Assembly (NCBI RefSeq): GCF_027744825.2
Contig: NC_071334.1
Coordinates: 35,681,937 to 35,745,936, forward strand
Length of the DNA stretch: 64,000 nt
Reading direction: 5' to 3'
Origin: Synchiropus splendidus
Lineage: Eukaryota > Chordata > Actinopteri > Syngnathiformes > Callionymidae
In this document: positions 1 to 11,886 of the stretch, piece by piece
How the letters are laid out: every line of letters starts with the position of its first letter
Numbering within the stretch: the stretch's first letter is position 1
Made by a program: the position numbers and the translations under genes
The notes under the pieces: model-generated
The model's input: the letters and a program-made list of their open reading frames with translations, nothing else
Databases searched by the model: none
What the model was told of the DNA's origin: nothing

Positions 1-1061
1 GTAAAAACATTTTGTGATTCATTTATATTCATCACAATAAAATAATGACAGTCCTGTTCAACCCTGCGATTACACCTGTGAAACAGAGTACCTAAATCAC
101 AGCATCCAAGTGAAGACGTTTTGGTTTATGGTGGATCAGCAAGGTTCATAGGAAAAGGTAAAAACAATAAGCAGTCTGATATCCAACATTTGGTCCTAAT
201 CTTTGACCATTACCTCATGCTTGTAAAAGGAAGAACATAGACACAAAATGAGTTAAAGCCTTTAAGAACCAAGACACACTACTGTTGTGGGTATTCATTA
301 AATTGGTCAAGAGGCTTACACATTCCCCAGAGATGTCAGAAGACGATTAAGATGTGTGGGTTCAATGACACAATACATCGTCAATCTGGGACAAAATACT
401 GGCCAGACAAAGGAAGGCATATAGAGCGGTTAAACCCTCTCGTGAAACATCTCAGAATCTCTGACAGCGTTGAACTCAATATCACAAATCCCAGAGGGCG
501 GATACAGAACAGCAGGTTTATTAAACAACATGTCTTCGCCTCACCGGGGAAGCAAACAGCAATGCACTCTTATTAAAGCTGGCTGGGCTAGTTTGGCGCA
601 GTGGTTCATATATAGGACATTTTTAGAATTTATTAGGTAAGCAGATCAATCACTGGCTTTTATGTATTCTATATACTGAACAACACACGTATTAATGACC
701 AATATTTTTAATTGTTAAAAGCATTCATTTTGGCACAAGTAATAACAATAATAACTATTATTATTATTGTAAATAACAATTATTATTATTACTATTATTA
801 TTTGTGTCTTTGAGACAGATACAACATTCGTGAGCTGCTGGCACCTTCATGTAGCTGCTTTCGAACACATTTTCATCAAATACATATGATGTCAAGTTCA
901 AACATTTCATGTTTCAGAATGTTCATATCTGACATTGAATAGTATGGTAAGCTTAAATGAAAATTTGTGATGATTATGAATGAAAAATAGATGTTGAAAT
1001 AAGTCACTACAGCTTGAAATGTGAGTCGAGCGGGTCCCAATGTAGGGCAGAGCGGGTTTAC
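1..1061 (-). other. anos1: Start of anos1 intron 1 (truncated by window edge)
   Basis: The sequence to the left of the anos1 donor has no recognisable coding exon. It is AT-rich and includes an ATT/AAT-rich low-complexity tract near 748-802. I see no second anosmin exon, so this is read as the beginning of a large first intron. Confidence 0.5.
748..802. repeat. ATT/AAT-rich simple repeat
   Basis: Runs of TTATTATTATT and AATAATAAT alternate on both strands, forming an imperfect trinucleotide microsatellite inside anos1 intron 1. Confidence 0.8.
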
Positions 1062-1241
1062 CTGGAGGTGTCTGAAGGCGGAGGTGAGCTGGGTCATGTG
1101 CAGGGTCAGACACCTGGAGGTACATCTAGCGCTGGAGATTTTCTCCAGAATGTCGTCCTGCTCCGGTGAGCTGCGGCGAGCGTGGGTCACCGCCAACACA
1201 GCGGTCAAGACGAGCGCCACACCTGCTCGACGAAGCGACAT
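1062..1241 (-). CDS. anos1: Anosmin-1 (Kallmann syndrome 1-type protein), first coding exon only
   Basis: Anosmin-1 is a secreted, heparan-sulphate-associated extracellular matrix glycoprotein that guides GnRH neurons and olfactory axons. This exon encodes 60 residues. An N-terminal signal peptide (Met, two Arg, then a run of Ala/Val/Leu) is followed by RRSSPEQDDI and then the cysteine-containing start of the mature protein, SSARCTSRCLTLHMTQ. The last part matches the vertebrate anosmin segment with the pattern ARC-SRCL-L--T---FFQH-Q. The exon ends in CAG followed by a GTAAAC donor, with 60 whole codons. The rest of the gene (WAP domain and fibronectin type III repeats) must lie to the left of the window, because nothing else matches down to base 1. 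The call rests on the signal peptide and about 25 matching residues. Teleosts can carry two paralogues (a and b), which this exon cannot separate. Confidence 0.8.
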
Positions 1242-1480
1242 GATACCGGGACAGAATCAAAGTTGGCTCGGTCGGGGAGGTTCAGTCAGCTCGCGCTCTC
1301 TCGCGCCAGTCAGAGTGAAGCACGAGAGTGCCGCTACAACGGCGGGGCCATCAGGCGGTACACGCCCACTAAGGAGGGCACGTTCACGTCACCGAGGTGT
1401 AGCGGCGTCACTGTGGCGACGAGATCTGGGGCTCCTGAATTAATTCTGTTCGAGGACGATCTCAGTTCGATCACCTGGAC
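1242..1480 (-). promoter_or_regulatory. anos1: anos1 5' UTR and CpG-rich promoter region
   Basis: Directly upstream of the anos1 ATG the base composition changes from AT-rich to GC-rich, with many CpG dinucleotides (for example CTCGCGCTCTCTCGCGCC near 1289-1306 and further CpGs to about 1410). There is no obvious TATA box. This is typical of a vertebrate CpG-island promoter. The transcription start cannot be placed from sequence alone. Confidence 0.5.
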
Positions 1481-1654
1481 GGGCACATGATGTTTGTTTG
1501 GATGCAAATGAAAGGAAATCCATCAGCCGGTTCCGAGCCTCATCATCAGCATATCCCAGGACGAAGAACAAGCTCAGCCAAAAGACAATGCTCCAAATGT
1601 AACTTACTCTTGACCTGCAATTCTACCTTGATCCTGATCTCCATTTTGTCTAAA

Positions 1655-1729
1655 TCAGACCTGGGCAAAGTGCGGCCCGGGGGCCATATGCGGCCTGATA
1701 CCTGTATTTTTATGGCCCGTTTGACGTCA
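1655..1729. mobile_element. Fragment of a GGCCCGGGGGCC-type hAT-like dispersed repeat
   Basis: The segment reads CCTGGGCAAAGTGCGGCCC followed by GGGGGCCATATGCGGCCTG. This resembles the terminal region of widespread vertebrate hAT-type non-autonomous elements. It is interrupted at about 1730 by the start of another element, suggesting a nested insertion. The assignment is from general familiarity with the motif. Confidence 0.4.
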
Positions 1730-2427
1730 AGTGGTACCTCGGTTCTCGACCACAATCTGTTCCAGAAGGCCGTTCCAGAAGTGATTTGTTCAAAATCTGG
1801 ATCAATTTTTCCCATTACAATTAATGGAAAAAGAAATAATGCGTTCCAAGCCTTAAAATAGGCTTTTGTAGGAGTGAATGTAGCGTGTCTGCTGCAGGTG
1901 CTCTGTTCCTCTATGTGTGTGGCCGCTGCATGTGGGAGGGGTTGCCGAGTGAGTGACGTCTCTCCAGAAGTGAAGAGGTGCCCGGTGCGTGTCCAGCTCT
2001 GAATGTGCGCTTCTGTGCAGTCTGGCTGTGACAAAGTCATAAACCATGTCACACTCTGTCCCAGACTCGCCTCATTCCTGTCCCAGCTCCAGCCTCGGAG
2101 GTGTAGAGAGCGAGCACCTCCCCTGTGACACTCTACCACGGTCCAGTGTGGAGACAGGAAAGGTTTTACACCTCAATATGAAGAAAAGACAGCCAGTAAA
2201 TGGAGCTAACGCGACACGTCTGCATATAGAGGCTGTGTTATACAGAATAACAAAGCGCGTCGTGGGTCAGCTGATCGGTCCGCGCACGTTACGTTTTTTC
2301 CGGCTTTTTTGGGGGCGTTCAAGTTCTGGATTTTTGTTCAAAATCCGAAGCTAAAAAATCTCAAAATTTTATGTTCGACCTCCGATTTGTTCAAATTCTG
2401 GGATGTTAGAAAACTGAGGTACCACTG
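1730..2427. mobile_element. Non-autonomous DNA transposon, probably Tc/mariner-type, with AGTGGTACCTC termini
   Basis: The left end reads AGTGGTACCTCGGTTCTCGA and the right end, reverse-complemented, reads CAGTGGTACCTCAGTTTTC, giving terminal inverted repeats. The right end is followed by TA, the target of Tc/mariner elements. The left TA is not intact. The subterminal stretch GTTCCAGAAGGCCGTTCC and the mirrored motif TTGTTCAAATTC near the right end fit the same family. The open frames inside show no transposase motif, so this looks like a deletion derivative of about 700 bp. Confidence 0.6.
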
Positions 2428-2429
2428 TA

Positions 2430-4870
2430 TGTTCTCATTTTTTCTTATTTATTTATTTTTTATTCTTTTTTAGTCACCACCAACACGTGGTTTTAAGGGT
2501 AAAATTTCCAAAAAAAAATCTTTTCATTGGCCAATTTTGTGTTTTACGTGTTCCTCAAAATACATTGAAGGAATATTGAAAATATATTTTGAAATAAATT
2601 GCTTTATTATCATGAACGTTTAGTCCATAGTTGATTTATATTCAAATTAAGTGCATATAAAACAAACTATTTCAATAGTTTAATAGTTTTCATGGCATAT
2701 TTACACTTCTTAATATCCTCAATTATATTTAATCAACTTATGCATTAACAATCAAAAAATTGATCTCTTTTTAAAAATGAATTCATAGTGTATACATCTG
2801 AACAAACTGATGGCACAAGATGATACCGTTGCTCAAGGAACTCAAGTTGCACATTCCTGGCCAAACATATGAAGAGACGTACCAGAGCTGCAGATTAGAC
2901 AGAGATTTGCTTCTCACAACTAAGAAAGTTTTGTTGTCACCGACTGAATAAGTGTCAAAAGTTTCCCCTTTGCTGATCGACCACTGTAGTTGGCTTACTG
3001 GACTGCAGAGCAACATTCTTGTTACTTACATTCGTGTTAAATACAGTTTTATTGATTTCATTTTTTTATTTTTTTATTTATTTATTTGGCTTAAAAAAAG
3101 GCAAAATCTTGCTAAATGAAAAATCATTCTCTATTTTATGGTCTGCTACTACATTAAATACACTTCTTTATCTTAATTTATAGACTTCATATCCGTTTAC
3201 CGACGACCGTTACCCACTTGCCAGTTTTTTACCGTAAAAAAAATTGCTTTTTTGGACAATGAAAGACACACACGCACTCATTGATCACCAGAGTCATGCT
3301 GATGCTCGTTGCAAGGGCATGTAACAAAAAAAATGTTGCTGAAAACAGCTTAAATTTCTATGCTTTTGTCCTCTTCCCCCATGCTATTTGATCCAGAATG
3401 TAACTTGTGCGACACATAAAGCCACCCAGTCACCGGACATCAAACACATCCGAAAACACTGTCCAACAATACAGGCTTAGCAATCAAAGGGTCACATGTG
3501 ATTAATAATCTCAATATCAGAGATGTAGAATGTGAGAAGCTTGCTCATAACTCTCAGAGGTTTTGTCAGGCAAAAACAAGTTGAGACACTTCATTCACAG
3601 TAATTCAGGTTGACTGCAAATCATCATCTCCTTGTTACTGTCATTCAAAACACATCTGTGCTATTAATTCAGTTTCAGTTTTTGCTCTCAAAGATGAGAC
3701 TGTATTCATTCAAAACCTGCATTGTTTACTACAGGGATCAAAAGAGTCCAAATTGGCGCGTATAATTCAATAAGCATTATCAAAGAGACCCCAACATCAA
3801 GCCTGGAGAGTTCATTACATATAAATCTTAACATTTTAAGCAGGATTTATGAGGATCTGGATCAAACTGACGTTTTGAGATGCAGAGTTGAAAACCCTTA
3901 TTTGTTTATATGAAATCTAACCCAATAGAAGAGTCATCACTTTTGGCAGGAGATCACTTTTCCTTTTGATTTAGGGGAAGTGCAGTCATATAAATATTTA
4001 GTGAGTACTGGCAGGACTCTTGCTGGCCCTGAGCAGTGGTTTTCGTTCCATCCTTTGTGTTTTCGAACACTGTAGGTGAGCGCGCGAGTTGTCATGGTCC
4101 AGATTTGATATCATTTGCCTCACTCTTATCCAAATGGATCGCTTGTTCAATTTCAGAATCTGAACTGAACTGAAAGGCCTTGTGTCTCATCCAATTGTTT
4201 TATTTCTGTTTAGAATTACAGACCTGTTTTTCTGTGGACTAAAGGAGATCACCAGGAAGGCAACCTAGAAGCATCCTGACCAGGACAACCAGCCACCTCA
4301 ATTGGTAAAAAAGTAGAAGGAAATGGCATCTTCTCTTTACCTCCACTGTGACCTCCCATCGTGCTTTACTCAATCCTGATATAGGAGGTGTTGCTTAGCA
4401 TTCTTTAATGGCATTTTTTTTTTAATGGTGTCACAAATGGGATGAGGTTGGATACACGAAGAGTGCCACGAGAAGAATGAATCTACCATACAGTTCACAG
4501 CCATGGAACACCATCATAAACAAATCTGTTCAACCCACCCTGAAAGTTTTGTTGAAACACATTTGTCATTTTTCAGAATTACTTGGTTTACAAATGGATG
4601 GGGACACACTTGCATGCATAACCTACATGATTAGCAGAGGGAATTATTCACTCCATTACTGAAATATTCAGCTTGCTTGACACTCAGAGTCAAAGGTCTC
4701 TCTTGCCCCCTATCTCTGTAAAAAATGGTTTATTAATGAGCCGGAAAGAATCATTGTTGTGCTGCTTTTTGAAAAATAAAAGATAAGAATGGTCACAGAT
4801 TACAGTTGTTTTTTTTTACCACAGCTGTGGTCTTGACTGATCAAGACAACAGGCTCAGAGTCCTGGTTAA
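2430..4870. other. Intergenic spacer, nothing identified
   Basis: AT-rich DNA with T-runs (for example 2446-2475 and 3060-3090). The open frames are short, show no codon structure and resemble no known protein. No RNA gene or paired repeat was recognised. Confidence 0.5.
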
Positions 4871-5215
4871 GTTTAGATTTAGGGTAAGAGGCTGGGGGAA
4901 GCACTATGGCAATGAGAGGTCCCCACAAAGAGATAGATATAGACATGTATGAGTGGGTGCGTGTGTGTCCTTGTAAAGCTATACTTGTGGATACAAATTC
5001 TTGGAAACACACTCGACCTTTTGCTGGTCCCCACAAGGTTGAGCCTCATGAGGATTAAACAAGGATTAAATAACCGTGTCATTATAATTGAATTTAAATT
5101 TGGTTTAGGTCCTGTTTAAGGTTAGTTAATAGTTTTTTTTTTTGGTTTACAGTTAGGGGGAGAGGCTGGGGAAAGCCATGTCAATGAGATGTCCCCATAA
5201 AACATAAAAAACATG
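4871..5215. repeat. Fish GGTCCCCACAAGG-type dispersed repeat, with internal duplication
   Basis: The segment contains GAGGTCCCCACAAAG at about 4916-4930, GCTGGTCCCCACAAGGTTGA at about 5023-5042 and GATGTCCCCATAAA near 5188. Two blocks that begin TTAGGGTAAGAGGCTGGGGG or TTAGGGGGAGAGGCTGGGG and run into CAATGAGA-GTCCCCA lie about 270 bp apart (4879-4930 and 5151-5201). This matches a family common in teleost genomes, and a related copy occurs at 59070-59335. Confidence 0.6.
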
Positions 5216-6708
5216 GCTTTGAGTGTGTGCCTTGACCTAAAAGGACCTTGACAGCTTCTAAATCAAACAGCATAAAAATCTATTCCGAATGATACACACT
5301 TGCTAACAGACACCCGCACACACAGCAAACACAGTAGTTAGCCATTACCCAAATGACACAAAGACCATTTTCATATTTTCCTTAAACACAGGTCTCAAAT
5401 TTCTGAACAAACCGTAGAAGGAGCAAAGGCCATTACAGACACGTACTTAAACATCACACACACATGCAGCCACTCACAAATACTCGACACATGCAAGTCT
5501 GGTCATTGATTGAAGCCAAATGTCCACGTCGCTCAGCCATTGTTGGTGAGACAGACAGAAAAAAAAGTTCTTCCACACTCTTGTCGTGGAAAACATGAAG
5601 CTCACAGTTTCATTCAGACAATGGATTTTATTGGTGATTTAGTCTGTGACAAATGCATTACATTCATTTTCAGGACGATGGACTTTATTTGATCACGTGT
5701 AGGCAAACAGGGCATTTTTGCTTTTTTGTGACATTTGAAATTCAATTTATGTTCTTTTTAACAGAATATCAGACAAATGAATGGACGTAGTAAAGAATAA
5801 AACCAATCATAACACATTAAAAACACTGAAATTAATGTGTAATTGAGGTGAAATATTTAATCTACTAACTAGCTAACATGGTAACTCACAAACAGAACTA
5901 AAAATGCAATTTGTTAACTCCAAGATTTTAATAATATTATGTTTTATGAGATGATTTCATCGTGTGCTCCTTTTCAATCTCTCTAAAACTGTAAGATGAA
6001 ATGTAAAATTGTGACATAAAAGTGAATTACATTAAATTAAACTACACATAACACAGCATGTAGTGAGAAGTCAACAAGCATTTTACTCAGATCCCCACAG
6101 TTTTATTGCCTCCCACAGTTAAAAACTTTTAAAATAAATCTGTAAAGGGGGAATGTTTATGTTCTCCTGAAAGTATCATTCGATAGTTATTATCCACGTA
6201 ATTACCTTCCCGGTATTAATACTCATATCTCTTTTTGTCTGAGGAGCATGATGTTTCTTTTTCAACCAGTGTTATGAAGTGCACCAACTGGCACTAAATG
6301 TGAGTGACCGATTAAGGGAGCCCACTTTGTCTTTGTACAGTTTTCATGTAGAGAAAATGAAACACATTCTAACAAAATTACATAAATGCTATTTTGGTTT
6401 TACCCCAGTCCAATTTCTCTTCTTCTCTTCATCTGCACAACTAGGGGTTCTGGATCAGAGCAGCGACCAGACATGAGGAGAACCAGGTTTTGCTCCTCCC
6501 ATTATTCAATATTAAATGTATAATAAAGAAAAGTAATAGCAACTTCTTGTACACATTATAGCAATTTAACTCAGCATTTAAGAACACATGGTTGATAAAT
6601 TTAAACGTGTACACATGCGCTGTGTCTGTAGTATCGACACTATATCCAAGCTCCACATGCTCAATTATGGTTGCTTGTTCATGGGTAGTGGTTGCGCATG
6701 ACGTGATA
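5216..6708. other. Intergenic spacer, nothing identified
   Basis: AT-rich with short unrelated open frames. I see no exon-like reading frame, RNA gene or clear repeat boundary. Confidence 0.45.
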
Positions 6709-7840
6709 TCCATCCATCCATCCTCATCTGCTTATTCATTGCTGGGTCGCAGGGGCATCAGCTTCATAAGGTTGCGACAAATGCCCTTCTCCCGGACAAC
6801 ACCCACCAGCATGGGGATCCCATCACGCTCCCAGGCCAGTGAAATGAAATAATCTCTTCACCTGGGTTGACCCCTCGGTCTCCTCCCAGCTGGCCGTGCC
6901 TGAAACACCTCCCTCACATCCACATGAAATAGCCAACCCACATTAACTGAGTCCTTGCCACGCAGAGAAGCAGCGGCTCTATTTCGAGTCTCACCCTAGT
7001 GCCAGAACTTCTCACCTTATCTCATTTCAGATGCTTGCATCCGGGATTTCGTTCTATCAGTCATGACTCACAGCTCATGACCATAGGTGAGGGTCGGGAC
7101 CAAGATTGATCGATAAATAGAGAGCTTTGCCTTTTGGCTCAAATCTCTTTAACACACAACAGTTTGGGGTGCAATACCGCCTCTGCTGTGCCGCCTCTGC
7201 TGTGCCGATTGCCAATCTCCAACTCCCTTATTCCTCCACTCGAGAACAAGATACTTAAACTTCTCCACTTGAGGCAGGAAGTCATTCCTCACCCAGAGAC
7301 AACAATTCATCCTATTCTAATTGAGAACCATGGCCTCAGACTTAGAAGTGCCGATCCTCATCCCATGTCTATGTAAACCAAACTCAGGATTGGAGACAAA
7401 GCACAAGTCTGGCGAAGACCAACTCCCACTGGAAAGGCATTGGACTTGAAGCCAAGGATCCTGACCCAACTCTGGCTCCGGCAACACTGAGATTGAATAG
7501 GACACCTCATACTCCCACAACTTGTCCCCTAGGCACCCGGTCATATGCTTACTCCAAGTCCACAAAACACATGTCGACTGGCAGGTCATACTCCCAGGCA
7601 CCCTAGAGAACTGTTGAGAGAGTGGAGTTGCTCTGTAGTTCCACGGCGAGCATGGAACCCGCTTTGTTCCTCTTGAATTCAAGGTTCAACAACCCTCCTC
7701 TCCAGCAATTGCGTCAGGAGTCCCACAAGACACAAGGTCTCGATAACACTCCTTCTTCAGTCGGATGGCTTCCCTGTCGTCTGATGTCCACTAAGACAGT
7801 GATACTTAAACAAAGGGCCGTGAGCACCTCCTAGATGGTC
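6709..7840 (-). mobile_element. Decayed RTE-clade (Rex3-like) LINE, 3' part, minus strand
   Basis: On the plus strand the segment begins with a CATC tandem tract (6711-6724), that is, a GATG-repeat tail on the minus strand, as is characteristic of RTE/Rex3 elements. It then follows the order of the complement of a fish RTE reverse transcriptase: CTTATTCATTGCTGGGTCGC, CTCATGACCATAGGTGAGG (7075-7093), ATAGAGAGCTTTGCCTT, GAGAACCATGGCCTCAGACTT (7322-7342) and CTCCAAGTCCACAAAACACA (7552-7571). Frameshifts and deletions are spread through it, so no intact polymerase remains. The 5' limit (right end here) is approximate. Confidence 0.7.
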
Positions 7841-8585
7841 ACTGAAAAGCAACTGTTGAAACAGTTTTTACAATTAATTCGAAAATCTTATGGCGATACT
7901 TTAATTTACATGTTACTTACATCTTCTTTAGAGTTTATTTTGAAAATAAAATAAATTATTTTATTTTATGATATTTAGACATTCTTTTGTCATATATATT
8001 TTATTCAGAATTCGATTCATGACATACAGTTTCATAAATTGTCTCAACAGTTTGCATCAAGTGTATTGTTTTTTTCACTAGTAAATTTGATGAATATGAC
8101 TTGCACCTGGTTCTGCTGCTTGTTGGACCTTTCGATGACAAAAAAATCTTTGCGATGATCACATGGGTTCATGTCATTTCACAAGGTTTTGGTTTGTTTA
8201 CATCCATTAAATATGGTTATTGAACACAAATGAAATCAAGAGTAATGAATCAGTTCCATTACTTGAATGGGCCCCGGTCCCATTTGTCCAGAACATATGA
8301 AAAATCAATCATTGACCTACGACCTAGGGAGCTCTGGTACCAAGTTTCCCGACGTTCAAACATGGTGTGTGTGATGACAGACCATGAGTAGCACAGAAGT
8401 CCAACAACAAACAGCTTTTCGGGTTCAGATCAGGCAGCCCGTTCCTCCAAATCACGCTCTCTGACGTGATATGTGCATTGTGTGTATTACATTGTATATG
8501 TGCTATGAGATTTGGCTTATGCCCTCCTCACACCACCATAGTTGTGAGAATTCCCAGTCGAAGTTTCAATTCAAACGATTCTTCC
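7841..8585. other. Intergenic spacer, nothing identified
   Basis: AT-rich sequence between two LINE fragments. No coding or RNA signal recognised. Confidence 0.4.
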
Positions 8586-9635
8586 AGCTCTGCTTCAAGA
8601 CAAGCTCTGTCAGCTCAATGTGCCAGACTCCCTCTGCAGGTGGATTACGGACTCCCGGAGTGGCCGGAGCCAGTCTGTGCGGCTAGGGACGACTGTGTCA
8701 GGGACTTGGACCCCTTAACATTGGGTCTCCTCACAGCTGTGTTCTCTCACCATGACTCTTCTCCATGTACACGAACTGCTGCACCTCCAGCCACCAGTCC
8801 GTGAAGCTGATCAAGTTTGCAGATGACACCACCATCATCGGGCTCATCTCAGATGGAGATGAGTCGGTTTACAGGAGGGAGGTGGAGCGGCTGGTGTCCT
8901 GGTGCAGCCACAACAACCTGGAGCTGAACGCCCACAAGACAGTGGAGATGATTGTGGACTTGAGAAGAGTCACAATTCCTCCATCCCCCCTCATGATGGC
9001 TGAGTTGCCCTTTCCCATTGTGGACTCCTTTTGCTTCCTGGGAACCACCATCACTGAGGACTCAAGTTCCCTCATCAAGAAGGCCCAGCAGAGAATGTTC
9101 TTCTTGCGGCAGCTGAGGGAACTACAACTGCTGACTAAGATGCTGGTGCACTTCTACACTGCCATCATGGAGTCTATCATCATCTTCTCTATCACCGTGT
9201 GGTACAGCAGTGCCACCTCCAGGGACAAGTGTAGACTACAGCAAATTGTGCATTCTGCTGAGAAGGTGATCGGTTGGAGACTGCCGCCTCTTCATGACCT
9301 GTATGTCTCCAGGACCCAGAGACGTGCAGGTCAGATCACAGCTGACCCTTCTCACCATGGTCATGGACTGTTTGTTTCTCTTCCCTCTGGCAGGAGGCTA
9401 CGGTCCATCCAGACCAGAACATCCAGTCACAGGAACAGCTTCTTCCCCTCGACCTCAGACTGATGAATTTGTGAACAGCCTTTGTTGGTTGTTATTTATT
9501 TATGTATTAACTTATTAACTATCATTACTTTTTTTTTTTTTTTTTTGCACGGTGTACCGAAGCACTTTCCTAGTTGGTGGGATCCTCACTGTCATTGCCA
9601 ATAAAGTTCTACTGATTCTGATTCTAAGTAAATCC
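8586..9635 (+). mobile_element. 5'-truncated L2/CR1-group LINE with reverse transcriptase C-terminal half
   Basis: The frame 8765-9463 encodes the catalytic motif FADDTTIIGL just after a NCCTSSHQSVKLIK segment. It then gives the conserved HNNLELN--KTVEMIVD block, a DSFCFLGTTI motif and SLIKKAQQRMFFLRQL, ending in SGRRLRSIQTRTSSHRNSFF. These are typical of fish L2/CR1-type non-LTR reverse transcriptases. Upstream (8586-8800) the fingers region is recognisable (LCQLNVPDSLCRWI-type) but is shifted out of frame. The element ends with AATAAAGTTCTACTGATTCTG and a short TGATTC-type repeat, the expected 3' tail. It is too short and frame-disrupted to be active. Confidence 0.85.
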
Positions 9636-10737
9636 ACATAACCAGGGGGAGAAGAAGTAGGACTACCGCAAGATCTTCTCTCTTCTCTCAATCAACTTTG
9701 AAAACTGCTTGTCATGCAGAAGTCAATCCATGTAAACCTGGTGCTTTCAGCGTAAAATGACATGTATCATTACAGTGTTCCAACAAAAACAGACGTAACG
9801 TATTTCTCTTGTTTCTTTGTGAAATATTTGACCGACAAGAATGGAAACACCATTTTCAGGTAATAATGGCTCCAGCAGCTTCAGCCATATCGGTATTTAC
9901 AGCAAGATTATTATATCAGCAAAGATTTCCCCTCTTAAAACGTATGATCTCAGCCCGTGTTAGATGTCATGCCATTTGCAGTGGAGCGTGATTCGCCAAG
10001 ACAACTCACTGAGCAGCTTGGTGTTTCTTCACTGTACAATAAACCTTTTCAATAATATGCTGGAAGTTTTTTCGTTTTATATCATATAGCGATCAAATAT
10101 TTCTTTAAGCAGATTTATACAATCTCATAAGGAAAGTCCATATTCAAAAGTTAAATGCATAGTAGAGTAGAGTGTTTGTGAAGCCCAACTCATGAATGTG
10201 AAATAGAGTTTCTGAATTTGCTCTTGTGGCCACGTACCATGCATAGGTTTCACTCGGATTCCTAATTTTTATTGTCACGTTGCATTTTGTCAGAATGGAA
10301 TTGTCGCTTGAATACAATATTTCTGAACTGGAAGCCTCGATGAATCTGACTGCACAACCATCCCTCACATGCCACGTGAGCATCACGGCCTTAATCCTGC
10401 TGAATTCACTGTCGTTACAAAGGTGTTTCCAATTTCAAAAATGATCTTTCTGTGTTTAACATGTCACAGATCTAATCCTGCCTCACACATCTGTTGTTTT
10501 AATCCTTCGTGTCTCGTATTATTAGAGTTGTCAGATTATTCCCAACAGCTGGATCAACAAGGAGCATCTGCAAGTCATTGCCGACATCGCTAACTCTGTT
10601 TCTTGACAACAGCTAGAGGGACATCTAGTGATCGAATGACGTACTTGCAATTCTGCGTCCTTCTCCATGTTCTTTTTCTCCGGCGTAGTCCAATGAACAC
10701 GGGACAAGTCACTGGTAAGGGTCTAGATTGGGGTCAT
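9636..10737. other. Intergenic spacer, nothing identified
   Basis: No exon-like frame, paired repeat or RNA gene recognised between the L2 fragment and the foldback structure. Confidence 0.4.
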
Positions 10738-10955
10738 TTTACAATGGCATTGAAAAAAAAATTGGCTGAAAAAAAGAATATAGGCATTGAAAAAAAGAAT
10801 ATTGACTGAAAAACTGAATAGAGACATTGAAAAAAATGTTTCAGCCAATATTCCGCTTTTCAATTTCTATATATATTTTTTCAACCAATGTATATTTTTA
10901 AATGCCTATATTCTGTTTTTCACCCAATATTCTTGTTTTCAATGCCAATGTAAGC
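10738..10955. repeat. Imperfect foldback element with internal CATTGAAAAA-type repeats
   Basis: The left half carries repeated units such as GGCATTGAAAAAAA, GGCTGAAAAAAAGAATATAG and GACTGAAAAACTGAATAG. The right half carries their complements (TTTCAGCCAATATTCC, TGCCTATATTCTGTTTTTCA, CCAATATTCTTGTTTTCAAT). The arms are about 90-100 bp with little spacer, so the whole segment can fold back on itself. It may be a MITE or an expanded palindrome. Confidence 0.6.
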
Positions 10956-11169
10956 TGTCCCTGTTCTGTTCTGGGCCCACACAATCTGACAAACACGTCG
11001 TTCGTCATTATTTGTTTATTTGACTGTGCTGGGAACTTTTCTTTTAACCGTGTTGTGAAACCTCCAACTCTATGGGGCATAGTTTACCAGCAGCATGTTA
11101 TGGCACAGTTGCTTAATGAGCTTGTTGGATCTGCAGATCTGTGTCGAGTGAAAACTCCTGAACTCACAA

Positions 11170-11560
11170 AGCCAGGTGTCAATAAAGTTCATCGAGCCAT
11201 TTTGTGTATCTGTGTCCTCTGGGATTCTTTTGCCTGGACGTCGATTCCAAGTCCTCGAGCTTTTCTGTCAGTATTTCTTGTCATTTTATCATATCTTGAA
11301 GAGCGTCGCTTGCATCATGGCTCCACTGTTCCATCTCCGTGTTACAAGTCACCGTAGCAATGATCGTTTCATTTTGCTTGCTAAGTTCGGGTGCGAGCTG
11401 GGTCATTTTCTGATCAATATCGTTCTGTTAGCTCACTTTCTTTTGTTTTGTGACGTCTTCCGTAAACATCTGCTTTGAGTTCGTCTTGAATATTTTGGAT
11501 CTGGTTACTAATTCAGTCCCGGCCACAAGTTCCATCCACATCTCAAGAGCATGAGCCAGT
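11170..11560 (-). mobile_element. Fragment of L1-like ORF1 (transposase_22-type coiled coil), minus strand
   Basis: Read on the minus strand, the segment gives IQDELKAD..., a Gln/Glu-rich heptad-like stretch (MTQLAPELSKQNETIIAT) and then LTEKLEDLESTSRQKNPRGH. The last part resembles the end of the coiled coil and the E-LENRSRRNN-R motif of vertebrate L1 ORF1p. At least one stop codon interrupts it, so it is a relic. The clade assignment is tentative. Confidence 0.45.
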
Positions 11561-11886
11561 CTGCTTCAGGTTTTTATGTTGGTTTACGGGAGCATGACAG
11601 TTAGGACTTACCAGATCTGCCCCACAGGTTTCACTGGAGGAGGGACCAAATGGCCGCCCTTCTTTGTGGTGCACCAGAATTAGTGGTCTAATTGAACGGA
11701 GACTTCAAAACTCCTGCCCAGAGAACACGTCGAAAATCAGGAACCACAGCAATAGATCTCACAAAGCCCCGACCAACACCATCAGAGACAGATGATGACG
11801 GAACCGTGGAACCACCACAAAAAACATTGTCACAAACTGATACTGAACGTTTGACAGTACACGAATCACCAGACAGAGAATACTTC

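Noticed and set aside
1546..2139. 197-codon open frame on the minus strand
   Set aside because: It lies within the mariner-type and hAT-like repeats and shows no transposase motif or conserved composition.
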